Below, one piece after another: positions 53,850 to 64,000 of a stretch of DNA of 64,000 nucleotides (position 1 is the first letter of the stretch; each line of letters opens with the position of its first letter). The stretch is from Adenophora triphylla var. japonica (taxonomy: Eukaryota; Streptophyta; Magnoliopsida; Asterales; Campanulaceae): positions 310,001 to 374,000 of the forward strand of contig JAFEMH010001297.1 in assembly GCA_022495995.1 (NCBI GenBank). The letters run 5' to 3'. A program made the position numbers and the translations under genes. Below the pieces are notes generated by a model. The model did no database searches, had not been told where the DNA came from, and saw only the letters and a list, made by a program, of their open reading frames with translations.

Positions 53850-54430
53850 TTTCATTTGAGGACTTAGCGTCCCTGACCGTACTGTATTTGAGAACTTGGC
53901 GTCTCTGATCGAACTGTATTTGAGAACTTGGCGTCTCTGACCGATTTGTATTTGAAAACTTGGCGTCTCTGACCGAACTGTATTTGAGAACTTGGCGTCT
54001 CTGACCGAACTGTATTTGAGAACTTAGCGTCCCTGACCGACTTGCATTTTGAGACCTTGGCATCCCTGACCGATTTGTATTTGAGAACTTGGTGCCCCTG
54101 ACCAATTTGTATTCGAGAACTTGGCGTCCCTGACCGATTTGCATTTTGAGACCTTGGCATCCCTGACCGATTTGTATTTGAGAACTTGGCGTCCCTGACC
54201 GTACTGTATTTGAGAACTTGGCGTCCCTGACCGTACTGTATTTGAGAACTTGGCGTCCCTGACCGTACTGTATTTGAGAACTTGGCGTCCCTGACCGATT
54301 TGTGTTCGAGAACTTGGCGTTCCTGACCGAATTGTATTTGAGAACTTGGTGCCCCTGACCAATTTGTATTCGAGAACTTGGCGTCCCTGACCGATCGGTA
54401 TTTGAGAACTTGGCGTCTCTGACCGAATGG
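53850..54430. repeat. ~31-bp tandem array
   Basis: About eighteen copies of GTATTTGAGAACTTGGCGTC then CCTGACCGA. Because 31 is not a multiple of three, all three minus frames stay open through the array and give spurious proteins of 137-231 codons. Related GGAGGTCGTCTT motifs continue to 54600. Confidence 0.9.
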
Positions 54431-54599
54431 TAGACACTGGAGGTGGTCTTCATTGGGGGCTATTTTCATCCATTTGTGAACATTGGAGGTCGTCTTTAGC
54501 AAGTTGTAGACGCCGGAGCTTGTCTTTGCCAAACTGTAGATGCTGGAGGCTGTCTTCATCCATTTGTGGACATTGGAGGTCGTCTTTGGTGAAGATCAT

Positions 54600-57590
54600 T
54601 CTTGCCGAAAAAGGGGGATTTGATTTCACGTTTGAATTTCTGCATTCGTTAGTGAAGAGGAAGATGCATATATGACATTCATGATGACAGATGCATGCAT
54701 AGAGCCAAAAATGATTGTGAGAGTATCACTGCATATGTTTGCGAGATGATGCATTTACTTGCTTTCGAAGATGCACTTAGCCTAAGCTTTTGGCAGGGAA
54801 TTTATGATCTTCAATCACTTAGGATTGTTCCTATTGATTCAAGTTTTGTGCATGAGCCCTTGGGAGATTTTTTGGTGGGGATGCATGGTGATGAAAGGGG
54901 ATGCGTCGGGATGTATGTGTTTGGAGACTGTTTGGGACAGGCTTTGAGCAAGTGGGGGAGGCGAGAGCCCTCGATCGCAGTTTAAACAGCGGTTGTTGAT
55001 GAGGTTTTGTTGACAGTATCACATGGACCTCAATTTTGATGAGATTGGATTCGGATCCCGGGTTTTGGTTGAAATTTTCCCTCTCATTCTTGGTCATTTG
55101 AAGCTGATGCTGACAGGCTCTAGGGCACGTTGATATGAGTGAAGCTTCTTTCATTTGGGTGAGCTGTGACTTCGGCCGAAACCTTGTTCGGAGAATGATT
55201 TGATGAAAATGCTAATGCAGGGAGAAACCCAGATCTTAAATTCCGCTGCTACGGGAAGCTGCTATGTACCAAGTTCTGAAGCTGAAAATCTAGTTGTTGA
55301 TGTGACTAGACCTTTCTTGTGACTTGATAAAATTCAGTCCAAAGGACCATCTTGACAAAGCCCGGATCCTGAGTAGGCAAAGTCCAGATTTTGAAGAAGT
55401 GACTTGGCGAATCTATCTCGTAGTGAAGAACCCAATGTGGACCCGAAGATGACTATAGAAGCCCCGGCTTGAAGAGGCGACACTGGGAGAACACAGGAGA
55501 ACCGCTTAGCAAGCCCCGGCGTGAAGAAATTCGCAGTAGTCTTACGAGAGGAGGCACCCATCTTTTAAGACCTTAGTCAACCAGTCACTTGGACAAGACT
55601 CGAAATGTTTACGTGCGGGGCATATCTTTTGAAAGGTGGGAATGTCTCCCGAATTTGTGTATGACACTCTCGCTTTAGGTTTGACTCTTTTGAGAGAGTA
55701 TAAGCATCACAAGGTGTGGAAAAGTGTATGGAAGCCCCTGCCGACGTAAAAGACAAATGTTTGGCTCTATTTCCCTATGATGGAGAGAGAGAAGACTTGT
55801 CGAGACACTTGAAAACTTGTCTTATTCATGATGATCACAAGGCTGTTTAAAACCCTTTGTTAATGTTCGGGTTATTCAACTCCTAAATCTGATATGAACA
55901 AATATTTTGATTAATCACGAGGAGAAAATCAGCTGATATCGAGAATCAAGCTCGGAAGAACGGAAAGTGTATAGGGACGATCCTTGATGAGACCGGATTT
56001 TTTTTTTTGAGATTTGTTTTTGATTTCGACCGGACCATTTCTGGTTGCCTACGTTCCCTCCATTATGAAGAGCTCAGGTCGCCGTAGTTCGGGCTTAGCC
56101 CGATTGAAGAGAGAATGAATGTGAAAGTTCGAGATTTTAAGGTTCTTTGAGGATTTTGAGGATTGGAGATTCGAATAACATATCCCCTTAGAGTGTCCAT
56201 GAAAGACACGGATGCGGAGCCCCAATGGGACATCCACGGCAAGTGTTTGTGGAGGAGAAATGAAATATGCTCACATGAAATGTCGAATGAATCAGATTTG
56301 AATTTGCACAATCTTTGATCATTTGAGCCGAGATGGATTTGGCTCCAATTTAAGCAAGCAATGAAGCATTAATTTGATTTAGCCCCTGAAGATACTGGAA
56401 TGAGATTACTATCCGGTAAGGACCGTAGCTGGGTTTCCGGGCTTCGATCGGCCATCGGGTGATTTGGAAAGTTGTGACCTCTTAAGATGAGAGGTCGGCT
56501 GGGCCTTTTGCTGACTGAACCTCTAAAGATAAGAGGTTGGATTTTAGGGATGTGTTTGGGAAATCTATGGCGGGGAAGATTGATTGCCTCTAAGAATGAG
56601 AGGTCAAATTTTGATTTTGGCCAAAGGCGAGGATAATGGTAACGGGGATATCCTCTAAAAGCGAGAGGATGTCTTGGGATTGGTTAAGGAAATGGTGAGA
56701 GGGAGTCCAAGCTATCGGGAACTTTTGCGAATCTTCGAAAATTCAGTCTCTTTTTTTTTTTTTTTCATTGGAGAGCTTTTTGAGGAGTCGGGGACTTTCA
56801 CTGAATTGTGAGGATCGACAGTCCTTCTCTTTTTTTTTTTTTGAAGCTTATTTTGCTTGAGCTCTTTTTTTTTTTTTTTTTTTTTTGACTTGGAAATCTT
56901 CCTGAGGAGTTGAGGATTATCTTTGTCCTTCCTTCATGGCTTGAGATATTTTGCGCATCTCCGACTCTCGAAGTTAACTTCTTGGGCCTGCTTGGACTTT
57001 CTCTCAGTAAGGAGCAAAAATGATGGCTAAACCGGATTTCAAAACACGCCGATCTTGAAATGAAAGGGTATTGTTTAGTGAGGGTGAGGTAATGGCTTTC
57101 CTATGGGTGAAAGGCTTCGACCGCAATCCTTACCGGATGACCTAAACGAAATTAAGTCTTCATTGCTTGCTTAAGCTTTAAATGAGAAAAGATCCATGCA
57201 AATTCATCGAGCAACGAGAGGGTGATGATGAAATGGATGTGAGCATATGAGATGCAAGATGGGGAGTTGGTAAGCCCCAATTTGGAAAGGATATCAACTG
57301 ATTTTCTCACTCCGATTAATTTAAATATTAATCATTTCAAAGAGTTAGTGGTTGGCAAAGACAAGTGATCATCTAGGATAAAACCATTTCAATTAAGTGT
57401 AACGTGGGTGTGCAAGTGATGTCTCGAGTCTAGCAAGAAAAGAAAAAAGACTTATATTAAAAGTTAGACATTTAACTACTATGTCCAAAATGGACTACAA
57501 CGACAAATGTCCAGGAAGGACTTAGGTGAAAGAAAAGTACTAGAACCTACGAAGGTTGACTTAAAAGACTATTTTAAAGATAGGTAGCCC
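54600..57590. other. Non-coding interior of element 3
   Basis: No recognisable pol domain on either strand. It contains a hairpin series at 56476-56668 and T runs at 56750-56885. Short open frames have no known motif. Confidence 0.5.
56476..56668. repeat. Four spaced CCTCT...GAGAGG hairpins
   Basis: ACCTCTTAAGATGAGAGGT (56476), CCTCTAAAGATAAGAGG (56518), CCTCTAAGAATGAGAGG (56586) and CCTCTAAAAGCGAGAGG (56652). The stems are kept while the loops vary. Confidence 0.8.
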
Positions 57591-57595
57591 CTAGT

Positions 57596-59865
57596 CTAAC
57601 CGCTCTTTGCTGTTGGATCATGCATCTTTTCTTCGACGCTGGAGACGGGAGTTATCGCAGGTCTTCCGATCAGGACTTCTTTGTCAACTTCTTGCTCAAT
57701 CCAACCATCTTCCTTGCCTGCGATGACTGGTTCATTGACCTCGCAAAGGGACGAGTCAAACTCCATCGTGCCCACAAGGCTTGAACCACCAAACTCGATC
57801 ATGTTGACACTCATGTTGTTGTTTCTAGGGAATGGGTTACCGATCAGTATTGGGCCCTTCGTGCACTTCTAACCTCCCTTGCTCAATCAACCCTTGGATT
57901 GCCTTTTTCGGGGACGCAATCATCCGTCAGTGCCCATGGTACCGATGAAAGGCACAATGCTTGGAGGTATCCAAAGGAGCATCGGGGTTTCGGGCCGATA
58001 ATTTTCTAAAGGCCTGAGCAAACCTTCTTTTACCAAACCTCTGAAGATATCACTCAAAGGCATCCCAAGGTTTCCCAAGCCTTGGAGCCTGGATCCGCGT
58101 GTCGTTTCTTGGGCAAAAGGAAGTGGCATTATTCTGTATCCCCGTCCCGCATAGTGGCTGCAGAGCCGTGTTGGAGGTGGAGAAACCCGGGATTCGTAGG
58201 TGTGCATCACCCGGTTCTTCGATTGTAAGCCTTCTCAAATTTAGCCCCGAGTTGACCATTGCCCACAAGTCTCGCGTAGGGGAAGTGGCCGAGGGAGGCT
58301 CTCGATGTGGTTTCAAGCATGACCGGAAGATGTCTAACTGCTCCTCATCGAGGGAGGAATGGCCATTTCACCGAGCTTCAAGTTCCACCTCTTATAGAAA
58401 TCCCCAATACTCTCATCGTGCGCCGCATCGTTGTCCGAGCAGTCAACTCTGCTTTGTTTCCCATTCCAAGTTGGCTTTATACTTATCAGTGAAAGTACCG
58501 GTAACTGTCCCATGTAGCCCTAGCTTCAGCTTCAATCGAAAGAACCATTTCAAAGCTCCCGACTTTAAAGAGAGACTCAAGTAGTCGGCCAACCGCTGAT
58601 TTGTGCATCCCTTGGCTTTCATTGCCAAAGTGTATGTGTCCAGTGAAGTTTTCGGGCATGCAGTCCCATCAAATGTCTAGATTAGGCATCACAAACTTGT
58701 GAGGCAGGGGCATAATGGAGTCCGAGTCCGTAGGCCGGAAGGCAGCTTTCTTAGCAGTCAATTCAGCAATTTGTGCTTTCATCTCCTTATGTTGTTCCAT
58801 GAACCGAGCCAAAGGGTTCCTGTGGTGGAGCTAGAGAGAGCAAACCAAAATGATTGTCTCAGAGAGGAGTTACCACTGCGGCACACATCAGCGGAAGGGA
58901 TACCATATTCCGGCATAGGTGAAAACCCGTCCTTGCCCAAATTACCCTGGGAGTGTAGGTAGGAGCTTGGGCAAAAGGGATAGAACCCGGCGACTTCTTT
59001 GGTGGCTTCCCAATCGAGAGAAGATGGAAGCGAGATACGAGGTAGCCGAGATGGCTTGGATTTCGGAGCGAGGCCCATAAGTAGGCTTAAGTGCGGCCGC
59101 CGTCCCCGGTTGTTGAATTGCATGGCCGGTTGTGGCGAGGATGCATAACCGAGAGGATACCGTGGTCCCGGTGATTCTCGATGAAACCGGGATGGGGGCT
59201 TGGCAACCCATTGAACCCCGAGTGAGAAATGGGCTCATGGAAGCCGCGTGAGGAGCAACAGCTAGCATCATTCCGAGGAGGGGCTCCTCGACCGTTGCCC
59301 CGAACCAAACCGTGGTGGCATTCCAAACCGTTGTCGCGAAAGTCCGGATTGATTGGTCCCAAACCGAGGCGGGATCCCAATTTGCCGTGGGCATTCCTGG
59401 TATCCCCAACCACGGGAAGGCATTTCGCACCGACTTTGTCCCCACCGAGGCATCGCGAACCGGTTCGTCCCGTCAGCCGCGTGGATCCAAGTGGTCTCTA
59501 GCCTGGGAGCCACGACCTGCAGATCGAGGAGCATGGGCTCGTGGTAGTACCGTGGAGGCCGGTGGTGGCATCCCTGGAGTAGCCGGGTTGACCAAGAGCG
59601 GGATTGAGGTCTTCCTCTTCTTCCACAGTGAAGGTGCCATCTGGGTTGAGACCGGCGGCCAATCCATGGCTTTTGATAGCCTCCATAAGGCCGTTCCACC
59701 GTGCTCGTCGCACTCTATCCGTTCGGCTAACCGATTCCATTGCGGTTCTGTTTGAGGAGTCCCGTGAGGTGGAGTGACGTTGTCCCCATCGTTACACCGA
59801 TGCACATTCTCAAACCCTGAGTCGGAACAAACGGTGAAGCCGATGATGCGCTTGACTCTTCCCAA
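57596..59865 (-). pseudogene. Degenerate gag of element 3, Tat/Ogre type
   Basis: Fragments in shifting minus frames give a Gly/Pro/Arg-rich head (59865-59270), then IPPSLGMPLSDIF-like text: LGMPLSDIFRGLVKEGLLRP at about 58060-58000. A knuckle-like CAFHRYHGH with a broken second half follows at about 57940. The segment AIQGLIEQGRLEVHEGPN and then MSVNMIEFGGSSLVGTMEFD (57814) come after it. The CAFH...GH motif following a Pro-rich segment is the Tat/Ogre gag layout. At least six frame changes or stops lie in 2.2 kb, so this gag cannot be produced. Confidence 0.6.
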
Positions 59866-59989
59866 CCTGGATCAAATCCGGTGACTCGTGCCCGAAACCA
59901 AGTTTTGTGCGAGTCATGGGAAAGACACGAGGGTTCAGATGTTCGGGAATTGAAGGTGGGTAGGTATTTGGGGCTTGGGCTCATGCAAC

Positions 59990-61252
59990 ATGCGCTATTT
60001 GTTCTTGTTTACTTAAAACATGTTTTATTAACCTAATCGATTGGAAAAGATTACTCTTCTTTTTCGCAAACTACTGATCTCGGATCGTGGGCCCCGTCAC
60101 TACGTCTATAAGCCCCTCGTATTCCACCCGTATTTCAACCTCCCAGGTGGATACCCGGCGAGGGTCCTATAGGGCAAGCGGGTCCCACCGACCGAAAGAA
60201 AAATGATCCTAAAAGTCCGGGTAATCGAGTCTTAACGAGCATTCGATGTACATTACGGACAAAGCTGACGTCAAAGTCAAGATCATGTCCGAGGGCTCGA
60301 CAAAAAGTCGGCATGATTTGGACTGATAAATGTTCACGATTGATCTTGACTTGTCGTCAATTAGGCCGTAATTAGGCATGGAATAATCATTAATCCTTGA
60401 TGACTCTGTCATGCCGGGAGTCGTGTATAATTTGTGCGCCGAGCCGAAAGTCAAGGCGCCGATCAATATCTGTCAAAGTCTCGCGGCGAAAACCGGCGTA
60501 ACTTCGACCGATTAGTGGTCCCCGAAAGATATTGAGTCGGTATGCCGACAAAGGCTTGAAAGGAAAGGTCTATACACATACAGGGCATGACATAGACCAG
60601 ACTAAAAACCAACCGGGTCTCGGACAAAGTGTGTCACGGACAAGTGCATGGTCGACACGAGGCTCCATGGGATGTTTGGGTAGTCCTGTGCTTGCACCGA
60701 GAGGCGTAATAAGACCAAACGGGCCGCGACAAGGATTTCCCCGGGTTAGGGACGTAGTGTGCAGTGTAAGGTCACGTGCGCGTAGTGTGCAAGCAGTCTA
60801 TCTTCTTTTTCTGAGTAAAATAGAAATTTTTTATGTGTCTTAAAAATATGATGCATGATTTTTTTTTTTGAAAATTTTCTTCTTTTTTTTTTTTGAAAAT
60901 TTTTTTTTGAATTTTTTTTTTTGAAAGTTAATGAACACATAAGCACATAAGCACAAGAATTCCGACAGTTAGGGACATGATTCCGACAGTCAACATTTTG
61001 ACTTTTTCCGAGGCGGCCAAAACAACACGAAAACGTGCAAAAATCAACACACACAACAAATGATTTTCAAAGCCGGGACGGAAGCTTGACCCTCAAAAGC
61101 TTTTTTTCTTTTTTTTTTGAAAACGGTGATACCGGTACGTGGGATTGTTAAACCACAATTTATCCCCGACTCGTGTTAGGAGGCGATAACGGGAAGTTTA
61201 ATGGTTTCCACCAATATACCAAATATCATTTTTTTTTAGAAAAAGCTTATTT
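59990..61252 (-). other. Leader region of element 3
   Basis: Between the primer-binding site and gag. It has T/A runs (60860-60925, 61100) and no coding capacity. A long untranslated leader is usual for large Tat/Ogre elements. Confidence 0.5.
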
Positions 61253-61271
61253 GTCCCCAGCGGAGTCGCCA
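61253..61271 (-). promoter_or_regulatory. Primer-binding site, element 3
   Basis: The minus strand reads TGGCGACTCCGCTGGGGAC one base inside the LTR. It is an 18-19 base tRNA 3'-end complement; I do not assign the tRNA. Confidence 0.75.
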
Positions 61272-61272
61272 C

Positions 61273-62832
61273 TGTGATGTACCCGATTTTTTTGAAATCA
61301 AACGGAGTCGCCACGCCATTTTTGTTTTAAGGGCCAAAACTTTGAAAAATGACCGAGATTAGAGATTTGGGTTCGGAGGTCACGTTACACGCCGGGAAGG
61401 ACGTTAGTGTGCACCCGGAATGCCTCGTAAAACGAGTCTTCCAAGCTGAAAATCATTTGGGTGTGTGTGTGTGTGTGTTACTTTGGATAAAATAAGTTGA
61501 AACTGAGGAAAATAAAAATTGGGAATCCTTTATTAGACTTAGGACAGATCCCATGATTTTTGGTGTGATTTTTGGGTTGAGTTTTGATACTCAAAAGATT
61601 TTTGGAAGTTGAAAACCATTTCTGCCAGAATGAAAAAGGCAGTGGACACTTGATTTTGAAATGGACTTTAGGGCTTGAAAACTCCAGAATCTGGGAAAAG
61701 TCCGAGAATGAAAAATGTTCAAAACACCTTAAATAAGGTTTATATAAAAGAACTTTTCATTTTGGAGATGATTTGAGGGGTCAAAACCTTATGGAAATCT
61801 CAGATATGAAATCTGGATTTCCAGAAACTGATGAACTGACCTTTAAAAGAAAATTTGAAAAAAGGAGTTTTACTCACGAAAAAAATAAAGTAAAAATATG
61901 TCTGGAAAGATATGGATGTTGGATACAAAAAGTATTTTGTAGTAAACATCAAATTCCAATTTTTTGTATGTCCAAAAAATAGGAAAATGGACTGAGATCT
62001 CAGAACAATGCTACTGGACAGCAAGATGTTCTTGAGGGAAAATGTGATTTTTGAGGGGATTTGCATCTATGTTCACCCCATTTTCATCCCTAGACTTGAT
62101 TCCACTAATTTGTGTTAAGTGGTTATCATATTCAAGTCATCCTTGGGGAATTTTATGGGGTTTAAACATGTCCTTTGCAAAGGGAAAGGGGATATTTTGT
62201 AGAGATGAAATTAAAGAGACAAATCAACTAGAGATTTAAAATTTGGACCCTTTGAGATGGTCATTCATGAAGATGAACTTCAAGATGACCATCTTAGGTC
62301 AAGACTTAAGTTAAATTAGACATAAATCAAATCAAAATAAGAAGAACAAGATGAACAAGAGATTAAAAGGGAATTTTAGGGTTTAGAGAAGGAGGGCTTT
62401 ACCAATGGTGACACCCTATCTTCCTAGGCTTGGAATTTGACTTGAGGAGTATCAAGATTTGGTATTTGACTTGAGGAGTATCAAGATTTGGTGTTTTGGA
62501 GTTGTGTTTGGGTGGATTCAAGGCTTGAATGTGTTTAGGGTTTGATGATAGAGTTGATCAAAGAGAAAACAAGTAGATAACACTTAAGTCCTCTATGTTT
62601 TCTCCCTAATCTTACTCTTGAGTAGTGTTTTAAGCTTGAGCTTGGTGTGTTTAAGAGTGATATGAGAATGGTTGAAGTGAAATTGGGAAAGGTTCAAGAG
62701 AAAATGGTGGCAATCTAAGGATTCCCACTGTTTTCTCTCTATTTTTCGCCAAAATGCAGCTTCTGTGTGTAAAATGTGTTGTGTAGACTGAGAGAGGAGG
62801 GTTCAATTTATAGGACACTGTGAGTGTCAATC
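61273..62832 (-). repeat. 5' LTR of element 3, interrupted in U3
   Basis: Matches 49895-51450 closely and stops at GTGTCAATC, where the left LTR continues GATCCGCGCGG. The TATA region CCTATAAATTGAACC is retained at about 62800-62814. Confidence 0.88.
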
Positions 62833-64000
62833 TGTGAATGTGTGCCCAAAATTTGGATTCACGCGAGTTTGAAGACATCCGAGTTATTTGAAAAACGGAG
62901 TCGCCACGCCATTTTGATTACCTCAAAACTTTGAAAAAAAGGTTTTATGGGTTCGGAGGTTAAGTTACCCCTTGGGAAGAACGTTTGGCGACCCAAAGTG
63001 CCTTGCCGGAGCAAGTCTCCCTAGATTTCATTAATCATGTTTGCTTGCATGCTTTCTTTGTGTGCATGTGTTTGAAAATAAGGGGGGGAATGTCCCAAGT
63101 TGTCTTCCGGACGTACAAACCATTTGTTGGTTGTCGCTCGGGATTCCTTGGAATTTATGTATTTGGGATTATGATCCCGTCCTCATCTTGTGACTTGTGA
63201 TCATCGCATTTTAACCTCGGGACCCTCGGGACTTGCGTGATCGAGAGAATGACTCTCTTTTGGTCAAAGATGAGGTTCTTTAGGAAGGAATGTCCTTAGC
63301 CCATCAATCCTACGCTTTAAGACGGTCGCGCTCGTATAGAGGCTTCATACTCTTTCTTAAGCGATAATCGGAGATATAGGGTTCAAGGTGTCCCTTTCTA
63401 AAGAGATATGGAACCTTTAATGGAAGGAATGATGCAAAGATGAGAACTTTTACACAGGTCCATTCCAAGGTTGGGGAAAAGGGGGAAATGCATGTAAAAA
63501 TGATATTTTAGCAAAAAGATGGCATTTTTGGTTTGAGAATGATGCATTTGATTGCAAATGGATGTTTTTTATGTAAAGAAATGATCTTTGTGCAAAGAGT
63601 GCATCTTTAATGTGAAAAGGGATTTAAAATGGAAAAGGAATGATTTTAATGCATGAAAAATGGGATTTAGGTGTAAAGGATGCACCTTTATGTATGAGAA
63701 TGATATTTTAATGAAAAGATGACATAGTATGTACATAGATACTATCTAAATTGCAGATAGACATCAGGTTATAGCTTAAAGGGGTTTAACATCGATTACA
63801 ACTTTGAAACCGTGAAGCTTCGCAAACCGGCTACTTATGTCGCGTGACATAGGCCGCCTATGTCGCGTGACATAACTAGCCATTTTGCAGAGGCTTTACA
63901 ACCGAGATTTGCAGAGGTAACAAGGCACCAAAATGGTCAAGTTACTTCACAAACAAATCTCGTGGAGCATGTTTAACAATAATGAACACTTCAAGAGGGT
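62833..64000 (-). mobile_element. LTR of a related element 4, continues past the window
   Basis: Begins TGTGAATGTGTGCCC and shares ACGGAGTCGCCACGCCATTT, CTCAAAACTTTGAAAAA and TGGGTTCGGAGGT with the first 180 bp of the element 3 LTR, then diverges. Imperfect repeats of ATGATATTTT/AAAGATGCA occur at 63430-63730. A palindromic TATGTCGCGTGACATA lies twice at 63837-63875. The far end is outside the window. Confidence 0.6.

Larger units (their letters stand above)
49895..62832 (-). mobile_element. Tat/Ogre-like element 3, gag only, minus strand
   Basis: The left (3') LTR spans 49895-51747 and the right (5') LTR 61273-62832, the latter lacking about 300 bp of U3. Reading on the minus strand: TATAAATT promoter, LTR, primer-binding site TGGCGACTCCGCTGGGGAC, a 1.2-kb leader, a degenerate gag, then about 6 kb of arrays and non-coding sequence with no protease, RT or integrase, then a GGGGCTAC tract. 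It is a large non-autonomous element. The left flank is ATTCC; no right duplication is visible because of the junction at 62833. Confidence 0.85.

Noticed and set aside
51925..54430. CRISPR-like appearance of short regular repeats
   Set aside because: There are no unique spacers, units are contiguous minisatellites, and the DNA is plant nuclear.
53803..54559. Overlapping minus-strand open frames of 137-231 codons
   Set aside because: They are produced by the 31-bp tandem array, which keeps all three frames open. There is no domain beyond the repeat.

Overview
The window is nuclear DNA from a flowering plant, probably a eudicot. It is AT-rich intergenic sequence built almost entirely from nested transposable elements. 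The evidence is a set of Stowaway-type MITEs with CTCCCTCCGT ends and TA duplications, several plant Ty3/gypsy LTR retrotransposons with tRNA primer-binding sites, TRIM-like and Helitron-like pieces, a CACTA end, and only two traces of host genes. I see no rRNA gene, tRNA gene or CRISPR array, and no intact single-copy host gene.

Layout. 1-7.3 kb: host-like sequence with a captured anoctamin-like exon between 270-bp direct repeats, an F-box/SEL1-like gene on the minus strand broken by one stop codon, a three-copy AT-rich tandem repeat and a cluster of MITEs and foldback elements. 7.3-15.1 kb: a very small LTR-type element (duplication GAAGT) with one palindromic LTR, into which a 7.2-kb Athila-like gag-protease element (duplication AGGTT) has jumped. 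15.7-18.4 kb: a 2.7-kb gag-protease LTR element (duplication CATCT). 19.3-36.2 kb: MITEs, a TRIM and a Helitron-like repeat, split by a 12.8-kb Tat/Retand-type element (21128-33941, duplication GTAAG). 36.2-49.5 kb: a second Tat-type element (36239-49491, duplication GTTCT) inserted in another TRIM. 49.75-62.8 kb: a CACTA end carrying a third, gag-only Tat/Ogre-like element on the minus strand, itself interrupted at 62833 by a related element that runs out of the window.

How the parts work together. The two large plus-strand elements carry gag, protease, reverse transcriptase, two successive RNase H domains (the gypsy type and an archaeal-like type) and integrase, all interrupted by frameshifts or stops. 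Between integrase and the 3' LTR each has an array of hairpin-rich tandem repeats and then an antisense gene. That gene has its own TATA-like box, a 5'-UTR intron ending just before the ATG, a domain resembling the 'putative gypsy type transposon' family, and a coiled-coil end joined across an intron at an equivalent position in both elements. This spliced antisense gene is the most interesting content of the window. In the second element it is interrupted by a 46-bp perfect inverted copy of the element's own LTR.

Caveat. Several elements have nearly identical LTRs that differ mostly by one-base indels, while their coding regions carry several single-base frameshifts. Some of the breaks may therefore be consensus errors in the assembly rather than biological decay.
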